A stretch of DNA of 64,000 nt. Origin: Bacillota bacterium (GTDB lineage Bacteria; Bacillota; Clostridia; Christensenellales; SZUA-584). The stretch covers positions 62,001-126,000 of the forward strand of contig JAEXTV010000021.1 of the NCBI GenBank assembly GCA_023406895.1. Direction: 5' to 3'. Below are positions 8,657 through 17,524 of this stretch, in pieces. Made by a program: the position numbers and the translations under genes. The notes under the pieces were generated by a model that was not told the origin of the DNA, ran no database searches, and was given only the letters and a program-made list of their open reading frames with translations. Positions within the stretch are counted from its first letter, which is position 1. Every line of letters begins with the position of its first letter.

Positions 8657-9892
8657 ATGAGCGAAATCAGAGATATCAATCTCGCCCCATCGGGTGAGAT
8701 GAAGATTTCATGGGTCAAGAGCCATATGCCCGTGCTGTCGCATCTTGAAAAGCTATTTGCTGAAGAACTACCGTTCGACGGCGTTAAAGTATCGCTTAGC
8801 GTTCATTTGGAGGCGAAAACAGCTTATCTATGCCGCGTGCTTCAAAGCGGAGGGGCTGTCATGTCGGTGACGGGCTCCAACCCGCTGTCCACACAGGATG
8901 ACGTGGCGGCGGCTCTTGTTCGCGGCGGCATTGATGTTTTTGCATGGCATGCGGCCACGGCGAACGAATATGAAAGGCACATTTCAATGGCGCTCGATCA
9001 CGGCCCAGCTGCCGTGATTGACGACGGCGCGGATTTATCCGAAGCACTGCATACGAGAGATGCTCAAAAAGCGGTGAACGTGATTGGCGCGTGCGAAGAA
9101 ACGACCACCGGGCTGCTGCGTTACCGCGCGAGAGAGCGTGACGGCTCGCTCAAGTTTCCTGTGGTGGCCGTTAACGATGCGGACTGCAAACATCTTTTCG
9201 ACAACCGCTACGGCACAGGCCAGTCGGTTTGGGACGGTATCATGCGTACAACAAACCTCGTGGTCGCGGGTAAAGCGGTGGTGGTGGCCGGTTACGGCTG
9301 GTGCGGCAAGGGCATTGCGATGCGGGCGAAAGGCCTCGGTGCGCGTGTCATCGTGACCGAAATCGATCCGATCCGTGCGATGGAAGCGGCGATGGACGGC
9401 TATGACGTGATGCCGATGAACGATGCGGCAGGCCTTGGCGACATATTCGTCACGGTAACGGGCTGCAGCGATGTAATAACAAAAGAACATTTCAAAAAGA
9501 TGAAGGACGGTGCCATACTTTCGAACGCGGGGCATTTCAATGTGGAGGTCAATATCCCCGAACTCGAGTCGTTATCAAAATCGTCATATGAAGCACGGCA
9601 CAATATCATGGCTTACGATCTTGGCGGCAAAACGCTGTATCTGCTTGCGGAGGGGCGTCTTGTCAATCTGGCGGCGGGAGACGGTCATCCGGCGGAGATC
9701 ATGGATTTAAGCTTCGCGATTCAGGCGCTGTCACTCAGATATCTATTGCAGAACAAAGGGAAGCTGAAAAACAGCGTCTTCAGCGTACCGCGGGAAATTG
9801 ATATCCAAGTTGCTCAGCTCAAGCTCAAGGCGATGAATATTCAAATTGACGCGCTCAACGATGCGCAGCGCGCCTATATGTACGGAGAGTAA
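8657..9892 (+). CDS. ahcY: Adenosylhomocysteinase (S-adenosylhomocysteine hydrolase)
   Basis: Reversibly cleaves S-adenosylhomocysteine to adenosine and homocysteine, removing the by-product inhibitor of SAM-dependent methyltransferases. 411 residues. Visible family blocks are the EETTTG segment, NDADCKHLFDNRYGTGQS (substrate and NAD contacts), the NAD-binding GYGWCGKGIAMRAKGLGA, and the HFNVEV region; the C-terminal tail is short of the usual ending KPDHYRY and instead reads RAYMYGE, as in several archaeal-type/clostridial forms. RBS AAAGGAAAT precedes the ATG. Next to it lies an MtaD-type deaminase, consistent with a shared SAH/adenosine salvage role. Confidence 0.93.
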   Translation: MSEIRDINLAPSGEMKISWVKSHMPVLSHLEKLFAEELPFDGVKVSLSVHLEAKTAYLCRVLQSGGAVMSVTGSNPLSTQDDVAAALVRGGIDVFAWHAATANEYERHISMALDHGPAAVIDDGADLSEALHTRDAQKAVNVIGACEETTTGLLRYRARERDGSLKFPVVAVNDADCKHLFDNRYGTGQSVWDGIMRTTNLVVAGKAVVVAGYGWCGKGIAMRAKGLGARVIVTEIDPIRAMEAAMDGYDVMPMNDAAGLGDIFVTVTGCSDVITKEHFKKMKDGAILSNAGHFNVEVNIPELESLSKSSYEARHNIMAYDLGGKTLYLLAEGRLVNLAAGDGHPAEIMDLSFAIQALSLRYLLQNKGKLKNSVFSVPREIDIQVAQLKLKAMNIQIDALNDAQRAYMYGE

Positions 9893-9894
9893 AC

Positions 9895-11181
9895 ATGAGC
9901 ATTCGCATCAATAACGGTTTTATCATCACAGCCGATGCGCAGGATTCCTGTATGGAAGGCTGCGTGATTGTAAAAGACGGTGTAATCGCCTACGCGGGAG
10001 CGGAGGCTGATGCGCCGAAAATCGCTGTCAGCCGCACGATCGACGCGAAAGGCGGCATCATTGCCCCCGGATTCGTCAACACGCATACGCACGTGGCGAT
10101 GAATCTGCTGCGCGGCTATGCAGACGACAGGACACTGATGGATTGGCTGCAAAACAGCATATGGCCCGCGGAAGACAAGCTCGATGAGGATGCCGTTTAT
10201 TGGGGCACCATGCTCGCGATTGCCGAAATGGCGGCAGGCGGCGTGATATGCTTTTCGGATATGTATAATTTCACAAAGCAGATAGCGAAAGCGGCAGACG
10301 ATTCAGGGATGCGCGCGCTGATTGCGACGGCCGTGCTTGATATCGACGGGCAGGACAAAAAGCGCCTTGCCAATGCCGCTGAACTTTTCGATATTGTCAA
10401 GGATTACAAGCTTGTCAATGCGGCGATAGGGCCTCACGCGGAATATACCGTCAGCCCCGCCCTATTCGAAAAAGTCGGCCGCTTTGCCGCCGAGCATCGC
10501 GCGCGCATCCATGTGCATGTCTCCGAAACGCAGGGTGAGCATGAAGACTGCATCAAGCGGCACGGAAAAACGCCGATTGGGCTGCTTCACAGCCTCGGCC
10601 TTTTGGATATGCCGCTGATGGCCGCACACTGCGTGTGGCTCAGCGATGAGGATATCGCCCTTATGGCGGAAAAGGGAGCCCATGTCATGTCGTGTCCGGG
10701 CAGCAATTTAAAGCTCGGAAGCGGCATTGCGCGGGTGGCCAAGATGCTTGAAGCGGGCGTGAACGTGAGCTGTGCCACAGACGGCGCTGCGAGCAATAAC
10801 AATCTCTCGATGATGGAGGAAATGACGCTTATTTCGCTGTTGCAAAAGGGCGTGAATTTGGAGCCGACGCTGATACCTGCCAAAACCGCCGTGCGAATCG
10901 CCACAATCAACGGGGCGAAAGCATTGGGGCTCGATCAGTTAACGGGCAGCATTGAAGCGGGCAAACAAGCGGATCTCGTGGTTATTGATACATCTGGGCT
11001 GCGGTATTGCCCGAAAACGAACCTGCTGCATCATATGGTTTACAGCGGCAGCGATGCTGACGTGGCCTTGACAATGGTCAACGGTAAAATCCTGTATGAA
11101 GACGGTCAAATTACTTTCGGGGACTTTGAAGAAATTAAAGAGAAGGCATCAATGCATGCCGCAAAGCTTTTTGTGAAATAA
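9895..11181 (+). CDS. mtaD: 5-methylthioadenosine/S-adenosylhomocysteine deaminase family protein
   Basis: Metal-dependent amidohydrolase that deaminates the adenine ring of MTA, SAH or 5'-deoxyadenosine to the inosine form. 428 residues; zinc ligands are visible in NTHTHVAMNLLRG (HxH), HVHVSET, a later AAHCVW and CATDGAASNNNLSMMEE (Asp). It begins two bases after ahcY. Either the two enzymes share a pathway for SAH removal, or the deaminase handles 5'-deoxyadenosine from the many radical SAM enzymes (MtaB and RlmN are in this window). Substrate preference cannot be read from the sequence. Confidence 0.88.
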   Translation: MSIRINNGFIITADAQDSCMEGCVIVKDGVIAYAGAEADAPKIAVSRTIDAKGGIIAPGFVNTHTHVAMNLLRGYADDRTLMDWLQNSIWPAEDKLDEDAVYWGTMLAIAEMAAGGVICFSDMYNFTKQIAKAADDSGMRALIATAVLDIDGQDKKRLANAAELFDIVKDYKLVNAAIGPHAEYTVSPALFEKVGRFAAEHRARIHVHVSETQGEHEDCIKRHGKTPIGLLHSLGLLDMPLMAAHCVWLSDEDIALMAEKGAHVMSCPGSNLKLGSGIARVAKMLEAGVNVSCATDGAASNNNLSMMEEMTLISLLQKGVNLEPTLIPAKTAVRIATINGAKALGLDQLTGSIEAGKQADLVVIDTSGLRYCPKTNLLHHMVYSGSDADVALTMVNGKILYEDGQITFGDFEEIKEKASMHAAKLFVK

Positions 11182-11193
11182 AGGGGGTTCCTA

Positions 11194-12960
11194 TTGAAAC
11201 GCCTGTGCTTTTGGGCCTTATGTTTGATATTGATTGCGAGCCTGGCTGCCGGCTGTGCGCCGCAGCAGGATCAAAGCGGCGCGCCTCAAACCACGCAGGG
11301 CGGCACCGCGACGGACGCGAAAAACATCAATATAAAAGATATTGACATTTTAAAGCAAGACGAAAATACGGTGGTTACGTTTTCACTGCTCAGCGGCAGC
11401 CGCAAAGCCGGATATGCCGAATCGAAATTAACGCAGCTGCCGGCTTATCAAATTGAAATGCTTGACCAGCCTCAGCGCCTTAAAATAAAGTTTGATAATA
11501 TCAGCTTCTGGGATTATGAACCGAAAGACTCCTGGATGGAGTCGGATACTATTCAAGGGCTTTTCCGCGAAGTTCCGGCGAACAACAGCTCACTGATCAT
11601 CTTTATTCAGTTAACAAGATCAGCATCGTTTGATGTGAAGGAAGATGAGGGCAACCTGGTGCTGACAATCAAACCGGGGAACGAAAATACCGATACGAAG
11701 TATTACTGTACAGCCAATGCGTTTTATGAGCATCAGGAGGGCAGATGGCCCGAAGCGGTGGATATGCAGCCCGTGCTTTGCAGCGACCTGCAAAACAAAC
11801 TGCTGATATCACACCCGTTTGACACCAAGGAAGAAGCGCAGGCCTTTATGCAGAGCATCGAGAAACCGGTTAAGGATGCGCTGCCGGAAGTCGCGCTGAC
11901 GGTGGTCGGCATCGGGAAAAACGCGCTTCCCGATTTCTCATCGGACATTGATTATTCATTCTTAGAAAACCGGGGTGTGCTGATGAAGGACGGCAGCTTC
12001 TTAAACACCTCTGTACTGCTGGACAACGGAAGGTATCTGGATACGGCTTCGGACGGTCGTGTTGTGTTCTCACGCGCATACAAGCCCGAAGAACCCTCGA
12101 TGCAGCAAGACAATTATCTGATGTCCGAGAGGCTGTGGATTCAAGGGGCCGACGGTCGTGCGAACATTATTGACGTATCCGAATTTTTTCTGATTACCAA
12201 GGCAAAATTCTCACCGGACGGACGGTATCTGGCAATTCTCGATTCGTCGATAGAGAACAGTGTCCTGTACGTTTATGATTTCACAAATACCGTATTGATC
12301 AATCTCGGTGAAGAGGGTTTTGGAAGTCAGACGACAGATTTTGCGTGGTCGGATGTGGGCAGCACGCTCTATGCAATGACGGGGAACAGCGATACCAAGC
12401 AGATGCGTTCCTGTACTTTTGGTGCAGACGGCAGTATTCAAATTCAGGCGGTGGAAGAGCTGGAAGGCGCCGAGGGCAGCGTCGCCGTTCGAAATGGGCT
12501 CGTTTATTTCGCAGACAAAACGACAGGCCGCGTGTACGAAATCGGTGAGACACGCCGCGATCTGACCGGCGGCGTGGACATCTGCGCTCGTTCCGATTCG
12601 AATCAGCTGCTTGTGCTTGAAACACAGCCCTCCGCCGATGAACAGGTTCCGACGAGTCTTAAGCTATTTAATCTCGATACGGGAGAGACGGTCATGATCA
12701 CCAACGGTACCGATATCGTTGATTTCGGCTTTATGCCGGGCGGAAAAGTCTACTTCCTGGATGCCAAAATCGCCGACGCTGCCGAAGGCTTTCCATATGG
12801 CCTTTTTGTCTATGATATTGCGGGCGGTACCTTGCAGGAAATCGCGGTTTGTGGTACAGATGAATTTGCCACATCCGATTCGGGTGTGTTATACTTTATC
12901 GATTATCTTGGAGAAGTGGAAAACGGCTTTTATGCGACGTTTACATACAATTTGAGTTAA
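11194..12960 (+). CDS. Lipoprotein of unknown function with SPOR-like and beta-propeller-like regions
   Basis: I do not recognise a named family. The 588-residue product begins with a lipoprotein signal (MKRLCFWALCLILIASLAAGC, lipobox LAAGC, Cys21), so it should be anchored on the outer face of the membrane. Residues about 40-160 resemble a small beta domain (AMIN-like), about 165-235 contain FDTKEEAQAFMQSIEK and look SPOR-like, and the remaining part has repeated stretches such as FSPDGRYLAILD and TTDFAWSDVGSTLYAMTG, typical of TolB/WD40-like propeller blades. Start is TTG at 11194 with AAGGGGG upstream. An AMIN/SPOR plus propeller layout suggests peptidoglycan contact, which is inference. 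Confidence 0.75.
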   Translation: MKRLCFWALCLILIASLAAGCAPQQDQSGAPQTTQGGTATDAKNINIKDIDILKQDENTVVTFSLLSGSRKAGYAESKLTQLPAYQIEMLDQPQRLKIKFDNISFWDYEPKDSWMESDTIQGLFREVPANNSSLIIFIQLTRSASFDVKEDEGNLVLTIKPGNENTDTKYYCTANAFYEHQEGRWPEAVDMQPVLCSDLQNKLLISHPFDTKEEAQAFMQSIEKPVKDALPEVALTVVGIGKNALPDFSSDIDYSFLENRGVLMKDGSFLNTSVLLDNGRYLDTASDGRVVFSRAYKPEEPSMQQDNYLMSERLWIQGADGRANIIDVSEFFLITKAKFSPDGRYLAILDSSIENSVLYVYDFTNTVLINLGEEGFGSQTTDFAWSDVGSTLYAMTGNSDTKQMRSCTFGADGSIQIQAVEELEGAEGSVAVRNGLVYFADKTTGRVYEIGETRRDLTGGVDICARSDSNQLLVLETQPSADEQVPTSLKLFNLDTGETVMITNGTDIVDFGFMPGGKVYFLDAKIADAAEGFPYGLFVYDIAGGTLQEIAVCGTDEFATSDSGVLYFIDYLGEVENGFYATFTYNLS

Positions 12961-12981
12961 ATAATACTTGAGGAGGACGGC

Positions 12982-13269
12982 ATGCAGGTTCCAATTTCCG
13001 AGGTGGAAAAAATAGCGGTGCTTTCGCGTTTAAGCTTCAGTGATGATGAGAAGAAACAATATCAGCATCATCTTGAAGCCATACTCAAGTCCGCACAGCG
13101 GCTTGATGAGCTCGATACAAACGGTGTGGCGCCGACGGCGCACATTCAGGGCGTGGAAAATGTGCTCAGACGCGATGCGGTAGCGAAGAGCATGGATAAT
13201 GATAAACTGACGGCCAATGCACCCGAACGTGAAAATGGGTGTTTCATTGTGCCTAAGGTTGTTGAATGA
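12982..13269 (+). CDS. gatC: Aspartyl/glutamyl-tRNA amidotransferase subunit C
   Basis: Small subunit of GatCAB, which converts misacylated Glu-tRNA(Gln) or Asp-tRNA(Asn) to the correct amide form. 95 residues with the family features VEKIAVLSRLSFSDDE at the N terminus and the Arg-Asp segment VLRRDAV in the second half, which threads between GatA and GatB. A strong GAGGAGG precedes the ATG. Its stop is 9 bases before gatA, giving the order gatC-gatA-gatB common in Firmicutes. Confidence 0.94.
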   Translation: MQVPISEVEKIAVLSRLSFSDDEKKQYQHHLEAILKSAQRLDELDTNGVAPTAHIQGVENVLRRDAVAKSMDNDKLTANAPERENGCFIVPKVVE

Positions 13270-13278
13270 GGTGGCAAA

Positions 13279-14748
13279 TTGAAAGCATATGAATTGAGCA
13301 TAAAGCAGGCGATGGACAAGCTCGCATCGAAGGAAATCAGCGCTTCGGAGCTTGTGACAGGCCTGCTTGAAAGAATTAAAGAAAAAGAACCGCAGCTGCG
13401 TGCCTTAAACTGCGTTTGTGAAGAGCAGGCGCTTGACGATGCAAAAAAAGCGGACGACCGCCGCGCCAAGGGTGAGCAGCGCAGCGCATTTGACGGAATT
13501 CCCGCTATTATTAAAGATAATATCTGTACCGAAGGCATCGCCACCACGTGTTCGTCGAAGATGCTGCAGAGCTTTGTGCCGCCGTATGACGCGCATGTCA
13601 TTGAGCGGTTCAAGTCGCTCGGCATCATCACACTTGCCAAATCAAATCTCGATGAGTTCGCGATGGGCTCGTCCACCGAAAACAGTGCCTTTAAAACGTC
13701 GGCAAACCCGTGGGATCTGCGGTGTGTGCCGGGTGGTTCATCGGGCGGCAGCGCGGCAGCCGTTTCGGCCGGTTATGCGCCGCTTGCGCTGGGGTCGGAT
13801 ACGGGCGGCAGCATAAGGCAGCCTGCGTCGTATTGCGGTGTTGTGGGGTTAAAGCCCACTTACGGCGTTGTATCGCGTTACGGCCTTGTGGCTTTTGCGT
13901 CCTCTCTCGATCAGATCGGTCCGTTTACGCGCACCATCGAAGATGCGGCGCTGGCGCTCAATACGCTGTGTAGCCACGACAGGCGCGATTCCACGTCGAT
14001 TGATATGAACTATCCCGATTATACAGCCGGAATCAAAGAGGGCGTGAAAGGCATGAGAATCGGCGTGCCGAAGGAATACTTCGCGGAAGGCCTTGGCGAA
14101 GACGCCAAAGCCGCTTTGCTGAGCGCTATGAAGACATACGAATCGCTTGGCGCCATCGTCGAAGAAACCACACTGCCCACATTTGATTATGCGCTCAGTG
14201 TTTATTACATCATCTCTTCCGCGGAGGCCACCTCGAACCTGTCTCGTTACGACGGCGTGAAATACGGCCACCGCGCGCCGCAATATGATGGCATTGTGGA
14301 TATGTACGTGCAGACGCGAAACGAAGGCTTCGGGCCGGAGGTTAAACGACGCATGATGCTCGGCAACTACGTATTAAGTTCGGGGTATTACGACGCTTAT
14401 TACTTGAAAGCACTTAAGGTCAGAACGCTGGTCAAACGCGATTTTGATGCATTATTCGAAAAATTCGACTGCATTCTGTCGCCGACCGCACCGACACCCG
14501 CGTTTGTGGCGGGTGAAAAAACCGATCCGCTGCAGATGTACATGACGGATATATTCACGGTTCCCGTGAATATCGCGGGGCTGACGGCAGTTTCTTTACC
14601 ATATGGCCTGAGCGGCAGCGGCCTGCCTATCGGCGTTCAGCTCATCGCAAAGCCGCTCGGCGAGCCCGAGATGCTGCGCATGGCGTATGCGCTCGAACAG
14701 GCTATCGAACCTATCGGAAGTCCGTCATTCAAGGGGGGTGAGCAGTGA
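13279..14748 (+). CDS. gatA: Aspartyl/glutamyl-tRNA amidotransferase subunit A
   Basis: Amidase subunit that releases ammonia from glutamine for GatCAB. 489 residues; the amidase signature with the Ser-cisSer-Lys triad is seen as IIKDNICT (Lys) and VPGGSSGGSAAAVSAG with the nucleophile in GSDTGGSIRQPASYCG. Start is TTG at 13279 with GAGGTGG upstream. The stop overlaps the start of gatB, so the subunits are translationally coupled. Confidence 0.96.
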   Translation: MKAYELSIKQAMDKLASKEISASELVTGLLERIKEKEPQLRALNCVCEEQALDDAKKADDRRAKGEQRSAFDGIPAIIKDNICTEGIATTCSSKMLQSFVPPYDAHVIERFKSLGIITLAKSNLDEFAMGSSTENSAFKTSANPWDLRCVPGGSSGGSAAAVSAGYAPLALGSDTGGSIRQPASYCGVVGLKPTYGVVSRYGLVAFASSLDQIGPFTRTIEDAALALNTLCSHDRRDSTSIDMNYPDYTAGIKEGVKGMRIGVPKEYFAEGLGEDAKAALLSAMKTYESLGAIVEETTLPTFDYALSVYYIISSAEATSNLSRYDGVKYGHRAPQYDGIVDMYVQTRNEGFGPEVKRRMMLGNYVLSSGYYDAYYLKALKVRTLVKRDFDALFEKFDCILSPTAPTPAFVAGEKTDPLQMYMTDIFTVPVNIAGLTAVSLPYGLSGSGLPIGVQLIAKPLGEPEMLRMAYALEQAIEPIGSPSFKGGEQ

Positions 14749-16178
14749 TGAAATTCGAAACCGTTATTGGGCTTGAGGTTCATGTGGAGCTGGCAACAAA
14801 CACAAAAATATTCTGCGGTTGTGAGAATAAATTCGGCGGAGAGCCCAACACACATTGCTGCCCCGTTTGTATCGGTATGCCGGGCGTGCTGCCGGTGCTC
14901 AACGAGAAGGTGGTGGAGTTTGCAGCCAGAGCAGGCCTTGCGACCAACTGCAAAATCGCGAACTTTTCGAAGATGGACCGAAAGGGTTACTATTATCCCG
15001 ATTTGCCCAAGGCGTACCAGATTTCGCAGTTCGATCTGCCGATCTGTAAAGAGGGTTATGTTGATATTAAGGTGAATGGAGAGGAAAAACGCATCCGCAT
15101 CACGCGCATCCATATGGAGGAAGACGCGGGCAAGCTGCTTCATGAGGCCTGCGCGGGCACAGCGGTGGATTACAACCGCTGCGGCGTGCCGCTGATCGAA
15201 ATCGTCACCGAGCCGGATCTTCGCAGTGCCGAAGAAACAAAAGTGTTTCTCGAAACGCTTAAAAGCATCATGCAGTATACGGGCGTATCTGACTGCAAAA
15301 TGCAGGAGGGCTCGCTTCGCTGTGATGTGAATGTGTCCGTGCGTGAGGAAGGCAGCAGCATGCTCGGCACGCGTACAGAAATGAAGAATTTAAACAGCTT
15401 TTCGGCCGTGTACCGCGCGATTGAAGCCGAGAGTGCACGGCAGATTGCTCTGATTGAGGAAGGCGGCAGCGTTCAGCAGGAAACGCGCCGGTTTGATGAC
15501 GTGAAGGGCAAAAGCTATGCCATGCGCGGCAAGGAAGAAGCACACGATTATCGTTATTTCCCTGATCCCGATCTGGTGCCGATCACACTGACGGACGAAC
15601 GCATCAGCGAGCTGAAAGACAGTTTGCCGGAGCTGCCCGAAGCGAAAAAGAACCGCTATATTGCTCAGCTCGGACTTTCGGAATACGACGCGGGCGTACT
15701 CACCGCCGACCGTGACATCGCCATGTTCTTTGATGCCTGTCTTGCCGAATATAATGAGCCAAAGAAAGTTTGCAACCTGATCATGATCGATTTGCTGCGC
15801 CTGTTTAAGGAAAACGGCGTGCTGCCCGAGAACAACCCGGTGAAGCCGGAACATCTTGCGGAAACGCTTGCGCTGATCGATAAGGGTCAGGTCAATATTA
15901 CGGTGGCCAAAGCCGTGTTTGAAGAATGCTTCCGCACGGGTGAATCGCCGGCAGCCATTGTGGAAAGAAAAGGCCTTGCGCAGATCAGCGATACGGATGA
16001 AATAAGAACCATGATCCGCGACATCATCGCAAACAACCCGGGCCCGGTGGCCGATTATAAGGGTGGAAAAGCCAAGGCGCTCACGTTCTTTGTGGGTCAG
16101 GTGATGAAACTGACAAAAGGCCAGGCCAATCCGCAGGTTGTCAACACCATTGCGCTTGAGGAACTGGACAAAGCGTAA
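14748..16178 (+). CDS. gatB: Aspartyl/glutamyl-tRNA amidotransferase subunit B
   Basis: tRNA-binding and kinase subunit of GatCAB. The product of 476 residues starts MKFETVIGLEVHVEL and contains FCGCENKFGGEPNTHCCPVC (paired zinc cysteines), the RKGYYYPDLPKAYQISQ block, the HMEEDAGKL motif for the ammonia channel/kinase site, and a C-terminal YqeY-like tail domain. AAGGGGGG lies 8 bases before ATG 14748; a GTG at 14745 is the alternative start. Confidence 0.96.
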   Translation: MKFETVIGLEVHVELATNTKIFCGCENKFGGEPNTHCCPVCIGMPGVLPVLNEKVVEFAARAGLATNCKIANFSKMDRKGYYYPDLPKAYQISQFDLPICKEGYVDIKVNGEEKRIRITRIHMEEDAGKLLHEACAGTAVDYNRCGVPLIEIVTEPDLRSAEETKVFLETLKSIMQYTGVSDCKMQEGSLRCDVNVSVREEGSSMLGTRTEMKNLNSFSAVYRAIEAESARQIALIEEGGSVQQETRRFDDVKGKSYAMRGKEEAHDYRYFPDPDLVPITLTDERISELKDSLPELPEAKKNRYIAQLGLSEYDAGVLTADRDIAMFFDACLAEYNEPKKVCNLIMIDLLRLFKENGVLPENNPVKPEHLAETLALIDKGQVNITVAKAVFEECFRTGESPAAIVERKGLAQISDTDEIRTMIRDIIANNPGPVADYKGGKAKALTFFVGQVMKLTKGQANPQVVNTIALEELDKA

Positions 16179-16193
16179 CCGATAAGGACCAAA

Positions 16194-16248
16194 AGAGGCA
16201 GCGCGTTGCAACAGACAGGTATACAAAAGCAGCCGCGCTGTCTTTTTA
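16194..16248 (+). terminator. Intrinsic terminator after gatCAB
   Basis: AGGCAGCGCG (16196-16205) pairs with CGCGCTGTCT (16234-16243, one G-T) across a 28-base loop, followed by TTTTTA. It separates gatCAB from the yicC operon. Confidence 0.7.
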
Positions 16249-16273
16249 TAGATACAAACGTGCGAAAAAGACT

Positions 16274-16311
16274 AAAATAATAAGCAAATTGAAGAAAACG
16301 CTTATTATTTT
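16274..16311. repeat. Perfect 12-bp inverted repeat overlapping the yicC promoter
   Basis: AAAATAATAAGC (16274-16285) and GCTTATTATTTT (16300-16311) are exact reverse complements separated by 14 bases. The right arm covers the predicted -35 (16302-16307). This is the geometry of an operator for a dimeric repressor; a weak AT-rich terminator is the alternative. Confidence 0.7.
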
Positions 16312-16330
16312 CTATGTATTGTGCTATAAT
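16302..16330 (+). promoter_or_regulatory. Predicted sigma-A promoter of the yicC-remA-gmk operon
   Basis: Extended -10 TGCTATAAT (hexamer TATAAT at 16325-16330), 17-base spacer and a poor -35 (TTATTA). The extended -10 can compensate for the -35. It drives the long conserved block that starts with yicC at 16368. Confidence 0.7.
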
Positions 16331-16367
16331 CGGTAATCAATAGATTGAATAAGGGGCGGCGAGTATA

Positions 16368-17243
16368 TTGAAAAGCATGACAGGCTTCGGCCGTGCCGAA
16401 GTTGAAGAAGAAGGCAGAAAACTGACGGTTGAACTCAAAACGGTAAATCACCGGTTTTTGGATATCAATATCCGTATTCCGAGAACACTTGGTTTTACCG
16501 AAGAGCTCATCAGAAAGACAATCAAAGACAGATTGTCCCGCGGACGCGTGGATGTGTTTGTGAATTACAGCGCGCTGTCAGGCGATGCCAAAACAGTCAC
16601 GGCGGATATCGGGCTGATGCGTTCGTATCTGAAAGCGGCCCGGCATGCGGCCGGGGAAGCGGGCGTGCTCGACAATCTGCAGCTATCGGATATGATCCGT
16701 ATTCCGGATATCATTGTGATTCAGGAAGAGGGCGAAGATGAAGAGCGCCTGTCTCGTCTTGTTCAGGCCGCATCCGTTCAGGCGATTGAAGCGCTGGAGG
16801 GGATGCGTCTCCGGGAAGGAGAATCGCTTAAACTGAATATTGTTGAATGTCTGGATACCCTCGAGACGATTCGTCAACGTGTGAACCAAAGGAAAGATGC
16901 CGTTGTGTCTGAATACGCGGTCAAACTCAAACAGCGCATCGCCGAAATGATTGCGAATACGGAGATTGATGAAGCAAGGTTTAATACAGAAGTGGCGCTG
17001 ATGGCTGACAGGGCCGATGTGACAGAGGAAATCGTCCGGCTCGGTACACATATCAGTGAGTTTAAAAAGGCCGTCAACGATTCAGACGCGGTGGGCCGAA
17101 AACTTGATTTCATGGTGCAGGAAATGAACCGTGAAATGAATACCATCGGTTCAAAATCACAGGATTACGATATCACGTCTGCGGTCATCGAGGGCAAAAG
17201 CGTTATCGAAAAAATACGTGAACAAGTTCAGAATATTGAATAA
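16368..17243 (+). CDS. yicC: YicC/YloC-family endoribonuclease
   Basis: 291-residue protein of the YicC/YloC family, reported as endoribonucleases acting on RNA in stress and stationary phase. It starts MKSMTGFGRAE, the nearly invariant N-terminal block, contains KTVNHRFLDINIRIP soon after, and ends with the conserved DUF1732 part (GRKLDFMVQEMNREMNTIGSK). The start is TTG at 16368 with AAGGGGCGG upstream; there is no in-frame ATG before the conserved N terminus. First gene of a block collinear with B. subtilis yloC-ylzA-gmk-yloH. Confidence 0.92.
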   Translation: MKSMTGFGRAEVEEEGRKLTVELKTVNHRFLDINIRIPRTLGFTEELIRKTIKDRLSRGRVDVFVNYSALSGDAKTVTADIGLMRSYLKAARHAAGEAGVLDNLQLSDMIRIPDIIVIQEEGEDEERLSRLVQAASVQAIEALEGMRLREGESLKLNIVECLDTLETIRQRVNQRKDAVVSEYAVKLKQRIAEMIANTEIDEARFNTEVALMADRADVTEEIVRLGTHISEFKKAVNDSDAVGRKLDFMVQEMNREMNTIGSKSQDYDITSAVIEGKSVIEKIREQVQNIE

Positions 17244-17260
17244 AATTTGGAGGGCAGCAT

Positions 17261-17521
17261 ATGGCCATCAAGCTTATCAACATTGGTTTTGGCAATATCG
17301 TATCAGCCAACAGGCTGATTGCGATTGTCAGCCCCGAGTCTGCGCCGATTAAGCGTATCATTCAGGAAGCAAGGCAAAAGGGAAATTTAATAGACGCCAC
17401 ATACGGAAGACGCACACGCGCCGTGATTATCACGGACAGCGATCATGTGATCCTGTCGGCTGTCCAGCCTGAAACGGTCGCACACCGTCTGACCGATAAA
17501 GACGACGACGCCGAGGAATAG
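17261..17521 (+). CDS. remA: Extracellular matrix regulatory protein RemA (DUF370)
   Basis: 86-residue DNA-binding protein of the RemA family, which activates matrix and osmoprotection genes in B. subtilis. The sequence contains the family blocks INIGFGNIVSANRLIAIVSPESAPIKR and RTRAVIITDSDHVILSAVQPET (given here by their key residues; the arginine-rich DATYGRRTR is the DNA-contacting region). TTGGAGGG precedes the ATG. Its place between yicC and gmk is conserved in Firmicutes. Targets in this organism are unknown. Confidence 0.93.
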   Translation: MAIKLINIGFGNIVSANRLIAIVSPESAPIKRIIQEARQKGNLIDATYGRRTRAVIITDSDHVILSAVQPETVAHRLTDKDDDAEE

Positions 17522-17524
17522 CGC

